DNA of 64,000 nt from Streptomyces capillispiralis. GTDB taxonomy: Bacteria > Actinomycetota > Actinomycetes > Streptomycetales > Streptomycetaceae. Location of the stretch: the NCBI RefSeq assembly GCF_007829875.1, contig NZ_VIWV01000001.1, positions 6,956,001-7,020,000 of the forward strand, given 5' to 3'. Made by a program: the position numbers and the translations under genes. This document shows, piece after piece, positions 16,740 to 24,997 of the stretch. The stretch's first letter is position 1. Every line of letters begins with the position of its first letter. The notes under the pieces were generated by a model. The model made no database searches. It saw nothing but the letters and a program-made list of their open reading frames with translations, and was not told the origin of the DNA.

Positions 16740-17723
16740 ATGCCCGGACACCGGACCACCACGCACCAGACCACCACGGACCAGACCACCACGCACCACA
16801 CCGAAACGCACCACACCGGCACGTACGACGCCACCGTCACGGTTCCCGCCGAGGGTGCCGCGGCGGACCGTGACACCTGGGTCACGACGGGCCGCGCGGC
16901 CCGCGAACTGGGTCTGAAGCGCACGGAGTTCGACCTCGCCGTGCAGCTCGGACGCATCCGCGCGGCCCCCGACGGGGGAGGAGGCCGGCGGGTGGAGCGA
17001 GCCGAGATCGAGCGGCTCCGCGCCGGACCGGGCTTCCCCGAATCGCTGCGCCGGAGCGTGCGGGCCCTGGGCACCACGGAGGGCGCGGCCCTCATGGAGG
17101 TGACGAAGACCCGGTTCACCCGCCTGGCGCGGCTGGGCCTGCTCGTGCCCGTGACGTTCTACCCGAACCGCTACCGCGCCGTGGTCTGGCTCTATCTCGC
17201 CGAGGAGCTACGGCTGTTCGCGGCCGACGACAGGAACGCCCCGTTGCTGACCGGGCGTACGCCCGAGGGGCTCCGCAGCCAGCTCGACGCCGGCGTCGAC
17301 CTGCGTCCGCGCAACTGGCGTGCCCGGCACCTGGGTTTCCTGCTCCGCCAGGCCGAAGACCCCTGGGCGCGTGCCGGGGCCGTGGCGTCGCTGCTCGACC
17401 CGCTCCATGTGTCGCAGGTCGTCCAGGACCCCTACGACCGCTCCCACCTGAACAGGTTCCGCCGGCCGGCGCCCTCCCACGGGGCCCCGGGGTCACCGGC
17501 CGCCCACATCGCGGAAGAGCTGACGACGGCGCGGGACGCGGACGAGATCGCCTGGTTGCAGGCGGATCTGACCCGGCTGACGGACGAGGCACGGCACCAC
17601 CGGCCGGCACCCCGCCCCGCCCCTCGCCGCCCCGCCCCGGCTCATCGCACGCCCCGGGCCGCCGAGCCCGCCCGCCGGACGTCCCGTGGCCTGCTCGGCC
17701 GGTGGCGCCGCAGAGACCGGTGA
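16740..17723 (+). CDS. Putative DNA-binding protein, DUF6397-like
   Basis: A 327-residue protein. The start at 16740 follows GGGGGAGA. Residues 1-40 are a striking Thr/His run (repeats of TTTHQ, TTTDQ, TTTHH). Residues about 46-90 contain WVTTGRAARELGLKRTEFDLAVQLGRI, which resembles a helix-turn-helix, and residues 110-130 a second similar unit (LMEVTKTRFTRLARLGLL). The C-terminal 60 residues are Pro/Arg-rich and basic. The layout matches what I recall as DUF6397 in Streptomyces. Two HTH-like units plus a basic tail suggest nucleic-acid binding; this is inference. Confidence 0.65.
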   Translation: MPGHRTTTHQTTTDQTTTHHTETHHTGTYDATVTVPAEGAAADRDTWVTTGRAARELGLKRTEFDLAVQLGRIRAAPDGGGGRRVERAEIERLRAGPGFPESLRRSVRALGTTEGAALMEVTKTRFTRLARLGLLVPVTFYPNRYRAVVWLYLAEELRLFAADDRNAPLLTGRTPEGLRSQLDAGVDLRPRNWRARHLGFLLRQAEDPWARAGAVASLLDPLHVSQVVQDPYDRSHLNRFRRPAPSHGAPGSPAAHIAEELTTARDADEIAWLQADLTRLTDEARHHRPAPRPAPRRPAPAHRTPRAAEPARRTSRGLLGRWRRRDR

Positions 17724-17724
17724 C

Positions 17725-18591
17725 CTACAGCGCCCGGAACAACCCCTCCTGGACGACGGACACCAGCATCCGCCCCTCCAGGTCGTAGATCCGGCCCCGG
17801 GCCAGGCCCCGGCCACCCGTGGCGATCGGCGACTCCTGGTCGTACAGGAACCACTCGTCCGCCCGGAACGGGCGGTGGAACCACATGGCGTGGTCCAGCG
17901 ACGCCATGTCGAAGCCGCGCGGACCCCACAGCGGTTCCACCGGGATCCGCACGGCGTCCAGGAGGGTCATGTCACTGGCGTAGGTCAGGGCGCAGGTGTG
18001 GACGAGCGGATCGTCACCGAGCGGGCCGACCGCGCGCATCCACACCGCGCTGCGCGGCTCGGCGCCCTCGACCTCCGCGGGATCCCAGCGCAGCCGGTCC
18101 ACATAGCGGATGTCGAAGGGCTGGCGGCGCGCCATCCGCTCCAACTGCTCCGGCAGCGCGCCCAGGTGCTCACGGATCTCCTCCGTGACCGTCGGCAGCG
18201 ACTCCGGGTCCGGGACCTCGCGGGCCGGCGGCAGCTGGTGTTCGAAACTCCCCTGTTCAGGCTGGTGGAAGGAGGCGGTGAGATTGAAGATCGTGCGGCC
18301 CTGCTGCACCGCGGTGACCCGCCGGGTCGTGAACGACCGGCCGTCCCGCACCCGTTCGACCTGGTACACGATCGGCACCCCGGGCCTGCCGGGGCGCAGG
18401 AAGTACGCGTGCAGCGAGTGCACGGGGCGGTCGCCCTCCGTGGTGCGGCCGGCGGCGACCAGGGCCTGGCCGGCGACCTGGCCGCCGAAGACCCGCTGGA
18501 GGGATTCCTGCGGGCTGCGGCCACGGAAGATGTTGACCTCGATCTGCTCCAGGTCGAGCAGGTCGACGAGGCTCTCGGCCGGGTTCGTCAT
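17725..18591 (-). CDS. tesB: Acyl-CoA thioesterase II
   Basis: A 288-residue double hot-dog enzyme of normal length that hydrolyses acyl-CoA to free acid and CoA. Key segments are QRVFGGQVAGQALVAA (N-terminal hot dog), VHSLHAYFLRPG, ASDMTLLDAV with the catalytic Asp, MASLDHAMWFHRPF and ESPIATGGRGLARGRIYD with the C-terminal catalytic Gln/Thr area. Its stop lies just after the stop of the DUF6397-like gene (convergent), and the start is 19 bp downstream of the helicase gene stop, so it may be co-transcribed with that gene. Confidence 0.93.
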   Translation of the reverse strand: MTNPAESLVDLLDLEQIEVNIFRGRSPQESLQRVFGGQVAGQALVAAGRTTEGDRPVHSLHAYFLRPGRPGVPIVYQVERVRDGRSFTTRRVTAVQQGRTIFNLTASFHQPEQGSFEHQLPPAREVPDPESLPTVTEEIREHLGALPEQLERMARRQPFDIRYVDRLRWDPAEVEGAEPRSAVWMRAVGPLGDDPLVHTCALTYASDMTLLDAVRIPVEPLWGPRGFDMASLDHAMWFHRPFRADEWFLYDQESPIATGGRGLARGRIYDLEGRMLVSVVQEGLFRAL

Positions 18592-18610
18592 GGGTGGCGT
18601 TCTCCTGTGC

Positions 18611-21124
18611 TCACAACTGGCCGACGTCGGTGACACGGACGACCGCGCGGCCCTCCGCGTCGGAGGCGGTGAGATCGACTTCGGCGCTGATGCCCCAGTC
18701 GTGGTCGCCGTTCGGGTCGTCGAAGATCTGCCGGACCCGCCACAGCCCGTTGTCCGGCTGCTCCTCGATCAGCAGCAGCTTCGGCCCGCGGGCGTCGGGG
18801 CCGGTACCGAGCTCCTCGTACTCGTCCCAGTACCTGTCCATTGCCTCGCCCCAGGCACCGGCGTCCCAGCCGGCCTCGGCGTCCAGTTCGCCCAGCTCCT
18901 CCACCTGGTCCAGGGCGGCGAGCTCGACCCGGCGGAACATGGCGTTGCGGACCAGCACCCGGAAGGCGCGCGCGTTGGCGGTGACCGGCTTGACCTGGTC
19001 GGCCTTCTCCTGCGCCTCCTCGGCGGTCATCTCCTCCGGATTGGCCAGCTGCTCCCACTCGTCGAGGAGGCTGGAGTCGACCTGGCGCACCATCTCGCCC
19101 AGCCAGGCGATCAGATCCTCCAGGTCCTCCGACTTCAGGTCGTCCGGGATGGTGTGTTCCAGCGCCTTGTAGGCGCTGGCGAGGTACCGCAGCACGATGC
19201 CCTCGGTGCGGGCCAGCTCGTAGTGGGACACCAGCTCCGTGAAGGACATCGCCCGCTCGTACATGTCCCGCACCACGGACTTCGGCGACAGCGGATGATC
19301 ACCGACCCAGGGGTGGCTCTTGCGGTAGGTGTCGTACGCGTGGAAGAGCAGCTCCTCCAGCGGCTTGGGGTAGGTGACGTCCTGGAGGCGCTCCATGCGC
19401 TCCTCGTACTCCACGCCGTCGGCCTTCATCGCGGCGACGGCCTCACCACGCGCCTTGTTCTGCTGGGCGGCGAGGATCTGGCGCGGGTCGTCCAGCGTGG
19501 ACTCCACGACGGACACCATGTCCAGCGCGTACGACGGCGACTCGGGCTCCAGCAGTTCGAACGCGGCGAGCGCGAACGTGGACAGCGGCTGGTTCAGCGC
19601 GAAGTCCTGCTGGAGGTCCACGGTGAGGCGGACGATGCGGCCCTCGGCGTCCGGCCGGTCGAGCTTCTCGACGATGCCGCCGTCCAGCAGCGAGCGGTAG
19701 ATGGCGATCGCCCGCCGGATGTGCCGCAGCTGCTGCTTGCGCGGCTCGTGGTTGTCCTCCAGCAGCCGTCGCATCGCCTCGAAGGCGTTGCCGGGCCGGG
19801 CGATCACCGACAGCAGCATGGTGTGTGTGACCCGGAAACGGGAGGTCAGCGGCTCCGGCTCGGAGACGATGAGCTTCTCGAAGGTCTGCTCGGTCCAGCC
19901 GACGAAGCCCTCGGGCGCCTTCTTGCGCACGACCTTGCGGCGCTTCTTCGGGTCGTCGCCGGCCTTGGCGAGCGCCTTCTCGTTCTCGATGACGTGCTCG
20001 GGGGCCTGGGCCACCACGAAGCCCTCGGTGTCGAAGCCGGCGCGTCCGGCGCGGCCCGCGATCTGGTGGAACTCACGGGCCCGCAGGGTGCGCACGCGGT
20101 TGCCGTCGTACTTGGTCAGGGCCGTGAACAGCACCGTGCGGATGGGCACGTTGACGCCCACGCCGAGGGTGTCGGTGCCGCAGATGACCTTCAGCAGACC
20201 CGCCTGCGCGAGCTTCTCCACCAGCCGCCGGTACTTCGGCAGCATGCCGGCGTGGTGCACACCGATGCCGTGCCGGACGTAGCGGGACAGGTTGCGGCCG
20301 AACTTGGTGGTGAAGCGGAAGTTGCCGATGAGTTCGGCGATCCTGTCCTTCTCCTCGCGCGTGCACATGTTGATGCTCATCAGCGCCTGCGCCCGCTCCA
20401 CCGCCTGCGCCTGCGTGAAGTGCACGATGTAGACGGGGGCCTGGCGGGCGCCCAGCAGTTCGGTGAGCGTCTCGGTGAGCGGTGTGTACCGGTACTCGTA
20501 GGACAGCGGAACGGGCCGGGTCGCCGAGCGGACCACGGCGGTGGGGCGGCCGGTGCGGCGGGCCAGGTCCTTCTCGAAGAACGAGACGTCGCCGAGCGTC
20601 GCCGACATCAGCACGAACTGCGCCTGCGGCAGCTCCAGCAGGGGGATCTGCCAGGCCCAGCCGCGGTCCCCTTCCGCGTAGAAGTGGAACTCGTCCATCA
20701 CGACCTGGCCCACGTCGGCGTCCTTGCCGTCGCGCAGCGCGATCGACGCCAGCACCTCGGCGGTGCAGCAGATGACCGGGGCGTCGGCGTTGACGGACGC
20801 GTCGCCGGTGAGCATGCCGACGTTCTCGGTGCCGAAGATCTTGCACAGCTCGAAGAACTTCTCCGAGACCAGGGCCTTGATCGGTGCCGTGTAGAAGGTG
20901 ACCTCGTCGCGCGCGAGGGCGGCGAAGTGGGCGCCCGCCGCGATCATGCTCTTGCCGGAGCCCGTGGGCGTCGACACGATCACGTTCGCCCCCGAGACCG
21001 CCTCGATCAGCGCCTCCTCCTGGTGGGGATAGAGCGTGAGACCGCGTTCCCGGGCCCACGACTCGAAGGCTTCGTACAGGGCGTCGGGGTCGGCGGTCGG
21101 CGGCAGCTGATCGATGAGGGTCAC
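18611..21124 (-). CDS. Ski2-like DEAD/DEAH-box helicase (DUF3516-type C-terminus)
   Basis: An 837-residue superfamily 2 helicase. Walker A is STPTGSGKSMIA (residue about 55), the Walker B box VVMDEFHFY (about 143), motif III LMSATLGD, and motifs V/VI VGVNVPIRTV and HQIAGRAGRAGFDTEG. The long helical C-terminus, with YERAMSFTELVSHYELARTEG and DDPNGDHDWGISAEVDL, fits the DUF3516 extension seen in actinobacterial relatives. These probably unwind RNA or RNA-DNA duplexes. GTG 21124 is preceded by GGGGG and matches the conserved N-terminus; an earlier in-frame start exists at 21217 but overlaps the divergent promoter. Confidence 0.88.
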   Translation of the reverse strand: MTLIDQLPPTADPDALYEAFESWARERGLTLYPHQEEALIEAVSGANVIVSTPTGSGKSMIAAGAHFAALARDEVTFYTAPIKALVSEKFFELCKIFGTENVGMLTGDASVNADAPVICCTAEVLASIALRDGKDADVGQVVMDEFHFYAEGDRGWAWQIPLLELPQAQFVLMSATLGDVSFFEKDLARRTGRPTAVVRSATRPVPLSYEYRYTPLTETLTELLGARQAPVYIVHFTQAQAVERAQALMSINMCTREEKDRIAELIGNFRFTTKFGRNLSRYVRHGIGVHHAGMLPKYRRLVEKLAQAGLLKVICGTDTLGVGVNVPIRTVLFTALTKYDGNRVRTLRAREFHQIAGRAGRAGFDTEGFVVAQAPEHVIENEKALAKAGDDPKKRRKVVRKKAPEGFVGWTEQTFEKLIVSEPEPLTSRFRVTHTMLLSVIARPGNAFEAMRRLLEDNHEPRKQQLRHIRRAIAIYRSLLDGGIVEKLDRPDAEGRIVRLTVDLQQDFALNQPLSTFALAAFELLEPESPSYALDMVSVVESTLDDPRQILAAQQNKARGEAVAAMKADGVEYEERMERLQDVTYPKPLEELLFHAYDTYRKSHPWVGDHPLSPKSVVRDMYERAMSFTELVSHYELARTEGIVLRYLASAYKALEHTIPDDLKSEDLEDLIAWLGEMVRQVDSSLLDEWEQLANPEEMTAEEAQEKADQVKPVTANARAFRVLVRNAMFRRVELAALDQVEELGELDAEAGWDAGAWGEAMDRYWDEYEELGTGPDARGPKLLLIEEQPDNGLWRVRQIFDDPNGDHDWGISAEVDLTASDAEGRAVVRVTDVGQL

Positions 21125-21269
21125 GCCCCCATCTTGCCTGTCCGCCCGCCCGATGCGGGAATCGGCTGCGGGCACGAAGATCGTGAACGCTACGCTGTGT
21201 CGCCGGCGGAGCGCCAACGCGCCCGGTCAACTGGACAGCGGCGAACGAGGAATGGGGCGGGCAACGGCC

Positions 21270-22064
21270 ATGATGGGACCAGCACACTCACTGTCGGGCG
21301 CCGCGGCCTGGCTCGGGGTCGGTGCGGCGACGGCCGCGGCCGGGCACCCGATGCCCTGGCCGGTCCTCGTGGCCGGCGCCCTGATCTGCGCGGGCGCAGC
21401 CCTCGCCCCGGACCTGGACCACAAGGCGGCCACGATCTCGCGGGCCTTCGGGCCGTTGTCCCGCTGGCTGTGCGAGATCGTCGACAAGCTGTCCTACGCC
21501 GTCTACAAGGCCACCAGGAAGCAGGGCGACCCGCGCCGCTCCGGCGGGCACCGCACGCTCACCCACACCTGGCTGTGGGCCGTCCTGATCGGCGCCGGCA
21601 CCGCGGCCCTGGCGATCTCCGGCGGCCGCTGGGCGGTGCTGGCCATCCTCTTCGTACACATGGTGCTGGCCATCGAGGGCTTGCTGTGGCGTGCCACCCG
21701 CGGCTCCAGCAGCGACGTCCTGGTGTGGCTGCTGGCGGCGGCCAGCGCCTGGATCCTCGCGGGGGTGCTGGACAAGCCGGGCAACGGCTCGGACTGGCTG
21801 TTCACGGCGCCGGGCCAGGAGTACCTGTGGCTGGGGCTGCCGGTCGTGCTGGGCGCGCTGGTCCACGACATCGGGGACGCGCTGACCGTCTCGGGCTGCC
21901 CGATCCTGTGGCCGATACCGGTGGGCCGCAAGCGCTGGTACCCGATCGGCCCGCCGAAGGGGATGCGGTTCCGGGCGGGCAGCTGGGTGGAGCTGAAGGT
22001 GCTGATGCCCGCGTTCATGCTGCTGGGCGGGGTGGGCTGCGCGGCGGCGCTCAACGTGATCTGA
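21270..22064 (+). CDS. YdjM-like metal-dependent membrane hydrolase
   Basis: A 264-residue integral membrane protein. The YdjM family metal motifs are visible: AHSLSGAA at the N-terminus, LAPDLDHK, GGHRTLTHTW, and LVHDIGDALT further on. At least four hydrophobic stretches are seen (residues about 12-50, 95-135, 145-165, 240-264). The family is named after an E. coli LexA-regulated inner-membrane protein; the reaction is unknown. ATG 21270 (MMGPAHS) matches the conserved start; ATG 21252 is also in frame with GAGG directly before it. Divergent from the helicase gene. Confidence 0.8.
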   Translation: MMGPAHSLSGAAAWLGVGAATAAAGHPMPWPVLVAGALICAGAALAPDLDHKAATISRAFGPLSRWLCEIVDKLSYAVYKATRKQGDPRRSGGHRTLTHTWLWAVLIGAGTAALAISGGRWAVLAILFVHMVLAIEGLLWRATRGSSSDVLVWLLAAASAWILAGVLDKPGNGSDWLFTAPGQEYLWLGLPVVLGALVHDIGDALTVSGCPILWPIPVGRKRWYPIGPPKGMRFRAGSWVELKVLMPAFMLLGGVGCAAALNVI

Positions 22065-22084
22065 GGGACGCGCGCGCCGGGGAC

Positions 22085-22339
22085 TCAGCCGGAGCCCTCG
22101 CCGCCGTACCGGCGCTCGAAGCGGGCCACGCGGCCTTCCGTGTCCACGGTCCGGGCCTTGCCCGTGTAGAAGGGGTGGCTCTCCGAGGAGATCTCCACGT
22201 CCACCACCGGGTAGGTCTCGCCGTCGTCCCACTCGATGGTCCGGTCACTGCTCGCGGTGGACCGGGTGAGGAAGGCGTAACCGGCGGCGCGGTCGCGGAA
22301 GACGACCGGGTGGTACTCGGGGTGCTTGTCCTGCTGCAT
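22085..22339 (-). CDS. rpmE2: Ribosomal protein bL31, type B (zinc-free form)
   Basis: An 84-residue protein matching L31 type B: MQQDKHPEYHPVVFRD, WDDGETYPVVDVEISSESHPFYTGKAR, then VARFERRYG. It lacks cysteines altogether, the hallmark of the zinc-independent paralogue that replaces zinc-binding L31 when zinc is scarce. In Streptomyces such genes are usually under Zur; I see no clear AT-rich Zur palindrome in the 50 bp before the start, so control here may differ or come from upstream. GGAGCACCC precedes the start. It follows the DUF5709 gene by 51 bp on the same strand. Confidence 0.93.
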   Translation of the reverse strand: MQQDKHPEYHPVVFRDRAAGYAFLTRSTASSDRTIEWDDGETYPVVDVEISSESHPFYTGKARTVDTEGRVARFERRYGGEGSG

Positions 22340-22390
22340 GGGTGCTCCTCGGGCGGCTCGGTCCGGCGCTCAGCGGGGGAAGCGGCGGGG

Positions 22391-22861
22391 TCAGCCGGGC
22401 AGGGTGTCCTCGTCGACGACGTGCATCGCGGCCTCCTCGGCGGAGGCGGCCCCGCCGTCGATGCCGACGTCCGTGGCGACCAGGGCCTCCTCCTCGTCCT
22501 CGTGCGCCCCCTCGTCGGGTGCGACCAGCCGTCCGGAGCGTGCGGCGCCGACCTCGTTGTCCAGGAGTTCCCCGTCGGTGCCGGAGGAATCGCCGAGACC
22601 GTCACCGTCGGAGGCGGCGGCGTCCGGAAGCTCCTCGGCGAGCCGCTGGTCCAGCGTTTCGCCCTCGTGACGCTCCGCCGCCGTCACGCCGTAGTGCTCC
22701 ACGGCCCAGGGCCGCTCGGGAGGGGACCAGCCCCGGTCCAGGGGGTCGGCGACGCCGTCGTTCTCGAGGGTGTCCTCGGCGTCGAGCAGTCCGGCGTCGT
22801 CCTGGATCTCGGACGCGTCGGGCTGGTAGACGTCGTCTCCCCAACCGTCGGCGCTGTTCAC
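22391..22861 (-). CDS. DUF5709-family protein
   Basis: A 156-residue, very acidic protein. GTG 22861 is preceded by GGAGG. The opening DDVYQPDASEIQDDAGLLDAED with DPLDRGWSPPERPWAVEHYG is the typical DUF5709 pattern found across actinobacteria. No membrane segment, no cysteines; the composition (Asp, Glu, Gly, Ala) suggests a largely disordered protein. Function unknown. May share a transcript with the L31 gene downstream. Confidence 0.85.
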   Translation of the reverse strand: MNSADGWGDDVYQPDASEIQDDAGLLDAEDTLENDGVADPLDRGWSPPERPWAVEHYGVTAAERHEGETLDQRLAEELPDAAASDGDGLGDSSGTDGELLDNEVGAARSGRLVAPDEGAHEDEEEALVATDVGIDGGAASAEEAAMHVVDEDTLPG

Positions 22862-23215
22862 GGGTACCTCCAGAGGGTGGGGCCGGGCCCGTTCCCGGCG
22901 CGGCCCGTGCCGGGCCGTCCGCACGGGGCACTGGCGCCGCCCGTACCCGATACGGCGGGATCCCGGGCGTTCCCCGAGCCGGTGCCTGACTCCAGCCTTC
23001 CACCCGATCTCCCCACCGCGCAACGGCACGACTCGGCGGGTGCTCCCACGCCCCACCGCACCCCGGTCGGCGCCCCGCACCCCGATCGGGCGGCAGCCGG
23101 CGGGGCCGCGCAGGGGCGGCGCGGGGGCCGCGCGGGGGCGACGTGCCCGACGGGGGAGCGGCCGACCGCCCCCGCCTCCCGAACGGCGGCGGGAACGGCC
23201 GGACCCACCCCGGGC
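22862..23215. other. Gene-free interval between DUF5709 and ABC genes
   Basis: 354 bp of very GC-rich DNA with no supported gene. It contains the terminator of the upstream ABC transporter pair at 23152-23173 and probably the promoter for the DUF5709 gene; I see no clear -10/-35 pair. Confidence 0.6.
23152..23173 (-). terminator. Hairpin downstream of ABC transporter pair
   Basis: GGGGG-AG-CGG pairs with CCG-CCCCC around CCGA, beginning 43 bp after the stop codon of the ABC gene that ends at 23216. Confidence 0.5.
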
Positions 23216-24997
23216 TCACCCGTGCCAGGACCGCCACAGTGCCGCGTACGCCCCGCCCGCCGCGACCAGCTCGTCATGGCTGCCGAGTTCGCTGATGCGG
23301 CCGTTCTCCACGACGGCGATGACGTCCGCGTCGTGGGCGGTGTGCAGACGGTGGGCGATGGCGACGACGGTCCGGCCGTCCAGGACACGCGCCAGGGAGC
23401 GTTCCAGGTGACGGGCCGCACGCGGGTCGAGCAGCGAGGTCGCTTCGTCCAGGACCAGCGTGTGCGGGTCGGCCAGCACCAGCCGGGCCAGCGCGATCTG
23501 CTGCGCCTGGGCCGGGGTGAGGGCGAACCCGCCGGACCCGACCTCGGTGTCGAGGCCGTCGTCGAGTGCGCGGGCCCAGCCGTCCGCGTCGACCGCCCCG
23601 AGCGCCGCCCACAGCTCCGCGTCCTCGGCGTTCGTCCGGGCGAGCCGCAGATTGTCGCGCAGGGAGCCCACGAAGACGTGGTGCTCCTGGTTGACCAGGG
23701 CCACGTGCGACCGGACCCGTTCCGCCGTCATCCGCGACAGCTCGGCGTCGCCGAGGGTGACGCGGCCGTCCCGGGGCGCGTAGATCCCGGCGAGCAGCCG
23801 GCCCAGGGTGGACTTGCCCGCGCCCGAGGGGCCGACCAGCGCCAGCCGGGTCCCGGGGGCGACCTCGAGGGACACCTTGCGCAGGACGTCGACGCCCTCC
23901 TGGTAGCCGAAGTGCACCTGGTCCGCGTGCACCCGACGCCCGTCGGGGGTCAGACCGGCGTCTCCGGCGTCGGGCTCGATGTCCCGGACCCCGACCAGCC
24001 GGGCCAGCGACACCTGCGCCACCTGCAACTCGTCGTACCAGCGCAGGATCAGTCCCACCGGGTCGACGAGCATCTGGGCGATCAGCGCACCCGTCGTCAG
24101 CTGGCCGACTCCGATCCAGCCCTCCAGGACGAACACACCGCCGATCATCAGCACCGAGCCGAGCACGGTGACGTGGGTGATGTCCACGACGGGGATGAGG
24201 ACCGACCGCAGCCAGAGCGTGTAGCGCTCCCAGGCCGTCCACTCCCTGACCCGCTGGTCCGACAGGGCCACGCGACGCGCGCCGAGGCGGTGTGCCTCCA
24301 CGGTCCGCCCCGCGTCCACCGTCTCGGCGAGCGCGGCGGCCACGGCGGCGTACCCGGCGGCCTCCGAGCGGTAGGCGGAGGGCGCCCGCCGGAAGTACCA
24401 GCGGCAGCCGACGACCAGCAGCGGCACCGCTACCAGCACGGCCGCCGCCAGCTCCGGCGCCGTGACGACCAGCCCGCCCATCAGCAGCACCACCCACACC
24501 ATGCCGATGGCCAGCTGCGGCACGGCCTCGCGCATCGCGTTGCCGAGCCGGTCGATGTCGGTGGTGATCCGCGACAGCAGGTCGCCCGTGCCCGCCCGCT
24601 CCAGGACGCCCGGCGGCAGCCCGACCGACCGCACCAGGAAGTCCTCGCGCAGATCGGCCAGCATCCGCTCGCCGAGCATCGCCCCGCGCAGCCGCACCTG
24701 CCGGACGAACGCCGCCTGGACGCCCAGCGCGAGCAGGAACAGTACGGCGGTGAGCCCCAGGTGCAGCTCACGCTCCTTCTCCGAGACCCGTTCCACCAGC
24801 CCGCCCAGCAGGTGCGGGCCCACCATCGAGGCGACCACGGCGATGGTGTTCACCGTGATCAGCAGCAGGAAGGCCCGGCGGTGCCGCCGCAGCAGCTCCC
24901 CCACGTAGGCACGCACGGTCGCGGGCGCGCCCACGGGCAGGGTGCTGGCCGCGGTCGGGGCCGCCGGGTCGTACGCCGGTGGCGCCACGCCGATCAT
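23216..24997 (-). CDS. ABC exporter half-transporter, subunit with intact Walker A
   Basis: A 593-residue fusion of six membrane helices (residues about 30-310) and an ATP-binding domain (about 360-590). Walker A is complete (LALVGPSGAGKSTLGRLL, near residue 390), Walker B is HTLVLDEATSLLD, and the H-loop is VAIAHRLH. The signature loop, normally LSGGQ, reads LTPAQAQQ. Its ATG overlaps the stop codon of the upstream ABC gene by 4 bp, so the two are coupled and almost certainly form one heterodimer. Substrate unknown; multidrug or peptide export is common for the family. Confidence 0.92.
   Translation of the reverse strand: MIGVAPPAYDPAAPTAASTLPVGAPATVRAYVGELLRRHRRAFLLLITVNTIAVVASMVGPHLLGGLVERVSEKERELHLGLTAVLFLLALGVQAAFVRQVRLRGAMLGERMLADLREDFLVRSVGLPPGVLERAGTGDLLSRITTDIDRLGNAMREAVPQLAIGMVWVVLLMGGLVVTAPELAAAVLVAVPLLVVGCRWYFRRAPSAYRSEAAGYAAVAAALAETVDAGRTVEAHRLGARRVALSDQRVREWTAWERYTLWLRSVLIPVVDITHVTVLGSVLMIGGVFVLEGWIGVGQLTTGALIAQMLVDPVGLILRWYDELQVAQVSLARLVGVRDIEPDAGDAGLTPDGRRVHADQVHFGYQEGVDVLRKVSLEVAPGTRLALVGPSGAGKSTLGRLLAGIYAPRDGRVTLGDAELSRMTAERVRSHVALVNQEHHVFVGSLRDNLRLARTNAEDAELWAALGAVDADGWARALDDGLDTEVGSGGFALTPAQAQQIALARLVLADPHTLVLDEATSLLDPRAARHLERSLARVLDGRTVVAIAHRLHTAHDADVIAVVENGRISELGSHDELVAAGGAYAALWRSWHG

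Noticed and set aside
22340..22390. Zur box before the zinc-free L31 gene
   Set aside because: I looked for an AT-rich palindrome of the Zur type and found none in the short gap after the DUF5709 gene.
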